13,653 bases of DNA from Chloroflexota bacterium (lineage in GTDB: Bacteria; Chloroflexota; Limnocylindria; Limnocylindrales; CSP1-4), in NCBI GenBank assembly GCA_021812735.1, contig JAKAMV010000167.1, positions 1-13,653 of the forward strand, written 5' to 3'. The notes below the pieces were generated by a model. The model saw nothing but the letters and a program-made list of their open reading frames with translations. It had not been told where the DNA came from and did not search any database. A program made the position numbers and the translations under genes. Shown piece after piece: positions 12,453 to 13,653 of this stretch (its first letter is position 1; each line of letters begins with the position of its first letter).

Positions 12453-13653
12453 ATGCTGCTGTTCGTGGACATCGGGCAGATGCAACTTGGCGATCTCGCG
12501 GCGCTTCTCGGCGAGCAGCAAGCGTTCGTTCGCGCGGCGCTGCAGCGCGATGGTGACCGCTGGGCGCTGCGGACGTGCGAGGCGGTAGTGGGCGCCGAGC
12601 CTCCCGACTGGCATGCTGAATGCTGGGAGTACCCCTCGCATGCATTCGTCGCGGACATCGCGCCTGCGAGCTCCCTCCTCGGAGCCTTCCGGGTGGATCC
12701 GGGCGGCGAGATGACCATCGGGTCGGTTGCCGCGACGGTCGCAGCCACCTACGACACAGTGCAGTGGCGCCACCTCCCGAGCCGTTCCGCCTACGATCCC
12801 GGCCCGCTGCCATGGCCGACGGTCGACTACGAGATCAGCGGCCCGCAGGCTCAGGCGACCGGTGGCCCGTCCGGCTTCCTGATCGGCGACAGCTGTCCCT
12901 CGTTCACCGACGCCGACACCGCGCTGCGGGCGTTCTTCTACGGTGACTACACGACCATCGGCGCGGGGCGGACGACGAGTCGAATCGCCCTCATCCGGCA
13001 CGTCGACCAAGGGGCGTGGATCGGACGCATCGCAATCGGTCCGACGCACATCGACGTGGTGATCCGCGGCAATTCGGTCTCAGGGGTCACGGTTGAGCTC
13101 AACAGCGGGACGATCAGGACGAGGAGGACGACCGGTCCTGGCGGCCGCGTCCGGCTCAGTCTCCCGGACGGTCTTCCCGATGATGCGTGGCTATTCGTGA
13201 CCCGTTGCAGCCGCTGGCTCGACTATCGGCCGCTAGGCCAGCAGCTCCCCGGGACGAAGGCGCTCGCGGAGCGCGGGGTCGAGTTTGCGATCCCCGACGA
13301 CCCCGACAGTAGAGTGGCTGCCCTCATCGCCCAAGGCGAGGGGCCGCACGTCGAGTTCAAACGCGAACTGCCCGGCGCAGGCGACGAGTCTCGGCGCAAG
13401 GTCCTCAAGACCGTCGCAGCGTTCGCCAACGGTGCTGGCGGAGTGATTGTCTTCGGCATCGACCCCGACGAGGTCACAAGGGTCGGCGTGGCTGCGGACG
13501 ACGAGCAGGTCGTGCGTGACCGGCTCGGGGGGATTATCCACCGAGTCCTTCGACCCACCCCGGACTTCGAGGTCCGCTGGGCGAACGCCTTCGGCGTCCG
13601 CCTCGGGTTGCCGGAGGTGACGCCCGGCCTGGTGCAGCCGTACGGGATCCAGC
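12453..13653 (+). CDS. Schlafen/AlbA_2-domain protein with a novel N-terminal region (partial, runs off the end)
   Basis: Four hundred codons are open from ATG 12453 to the window edge. Residues about 1-290 (MLLFVDIGQMQLGDLAALLG..) match nothing I recognise. They look like a globular mixed alpha/beta region with several Trp and a beta-rich second half (ALIRHVDQGAWIGRIAIG, HIDVVIRGNSVSGVTVEL). From about 295 an AlbA_2 (Schlafen-type) domain begins: EGPHVEFKREL (Glu301, Lys303), KVLKTVAAFANGAGGVIVFG (319-335; FANG.GG is the family hallmark), GID at 335-337, then RDRLGGIIHRVLRPTP. AlbA_2 proteins include putative nucleic-acid-binding regulators and defence proteins. ATG 12453 has a weak ribosome site; in-frame GTG starts a few codons upstream or ATG 12480 are possible. 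Codons ending in A/T are more common than in neighbouring genes, suggesting later acquisition. Confidence 0.82.
   Translation, partial: MLLFVDIGQMQLGDLAALLGEQQAFVRAALQRDGDRWALRTCEAVVGAEPPDWHAECWEYPSHAFVADIAPASSLLGAFRVDPGGEMTIGSVAATVAATYDTVQWRHLPSRSAYDPGPLPWPTVDYEISGPQAQATGGPSGFLIGDSCPSFTDADTALRAFFYGDYTTIGAGRTTSRIALIRHVDQGAWIGRIAIGPTHIDVVIRGNSVSGVTVELNSGTIRTRRTTGPGGRVRLSLPDGLPDDAWLFVTRCSRWLDYRPLGQQLPGTKALAERGVEFAIPDDPDSRVAALIAQGEGPHVEFKRELPGAGDESRRKVLKTVAAFANGAGGVIVFGIDPDEVTRVGVAADDEQVVRDRLGGIIHRVLRPTPDFEVRWANAFGVRLGLPEVTPGLVQPYGIQ

Noticed and set aside
12432..13049. Minus-strand frame of about 205 codons
   Set aside because: It lies opposite the AlbA_2 protein and has Arg-rich shadow composition; the plus frame continues unbroken into a recognisable domain.
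1..13653. CRISPR array, rRNA, plasmid origin or insertion sequence
   Set aside because: No repeat-spacer pattern, rRNA segment, iteron cluster or transposase was seen in either strand.

Overview
The window is about 13.7 kb of very GC-rich bacterial DNA with strong G/C preference at third codon positions. Gene types (WYL regulators, DHA2 drug exporter, DrrAB-type ABC exporter, EXLDI protein) and possible leaderless promoters suggest a high-GC Actinomycetota or a GC-rich Chloroflexota lineage. The direct glutaminyl-tRNA synthetase is unusual for mainstream actinobacteria, which normally make Gln-tRNA through GatCAB. The phylum cannot be fixed from sequence reading alone.

Left part (1-6142): the tail of a WYL-type regulator; a small convergent hypothetical gene; a HAD-IIA sugar-phosphatase-like gene with a possible leaderless promoter; a decayed 5' remnant of a luciferase-like monooxygenase; a 14-TM MFS exporter divergent from a complete WYL regulator, with a -35/-10 and palindromes between them; then glnS on the minus strand with a tRNA-Gln(CUG)-like gene immediately upstream. 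The synthetase and its likely substrate tRNA therefore sit together, but the tRNA has odd positions.

Middle (6143-8690): an EXLDI-family gene with a ribbon-helix-helix-like N-terminus. It lies behind an AT-rich repeat/palindrome and is followed by a two-gene ABC exporter (ATPase plus ABC-2 permease) joined by an ATGA overlap. It looks like a self-regulated efflux or resistance operon closed by a GC hairpin.

Right part (8728-11888): a small integrated element. It is bounded by perfect 45-bp direct repeats of a tRNA-Gln(CUG) 3' half and carries a 5'-truncated tyrosine recombinase next to the right repeat. Cargo is a DUF6941-like gene behind a three-half-site operator, a cluster of small unknown genes, and a DUF5677-like gene. 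A good intrinsic terminator closes the recombinase remnant. Beyond the right tRNA-like site is about 0.5 kb with no convincing gene. Then comes a gene running off the window, with an uncharacterised N-terminal region of about 290 residues and a Schlafen/AlbA_2 domain. Its codon use is less GC-biased, so it is a plausible island or defence-type gene.

The best candidates for something new are the tRNA-Gln-targeted mini-element with its unknown cargo, the neighbouring AlbA_2 protein with a new N-terminus, and the glnS/tRNA-Gln pair.
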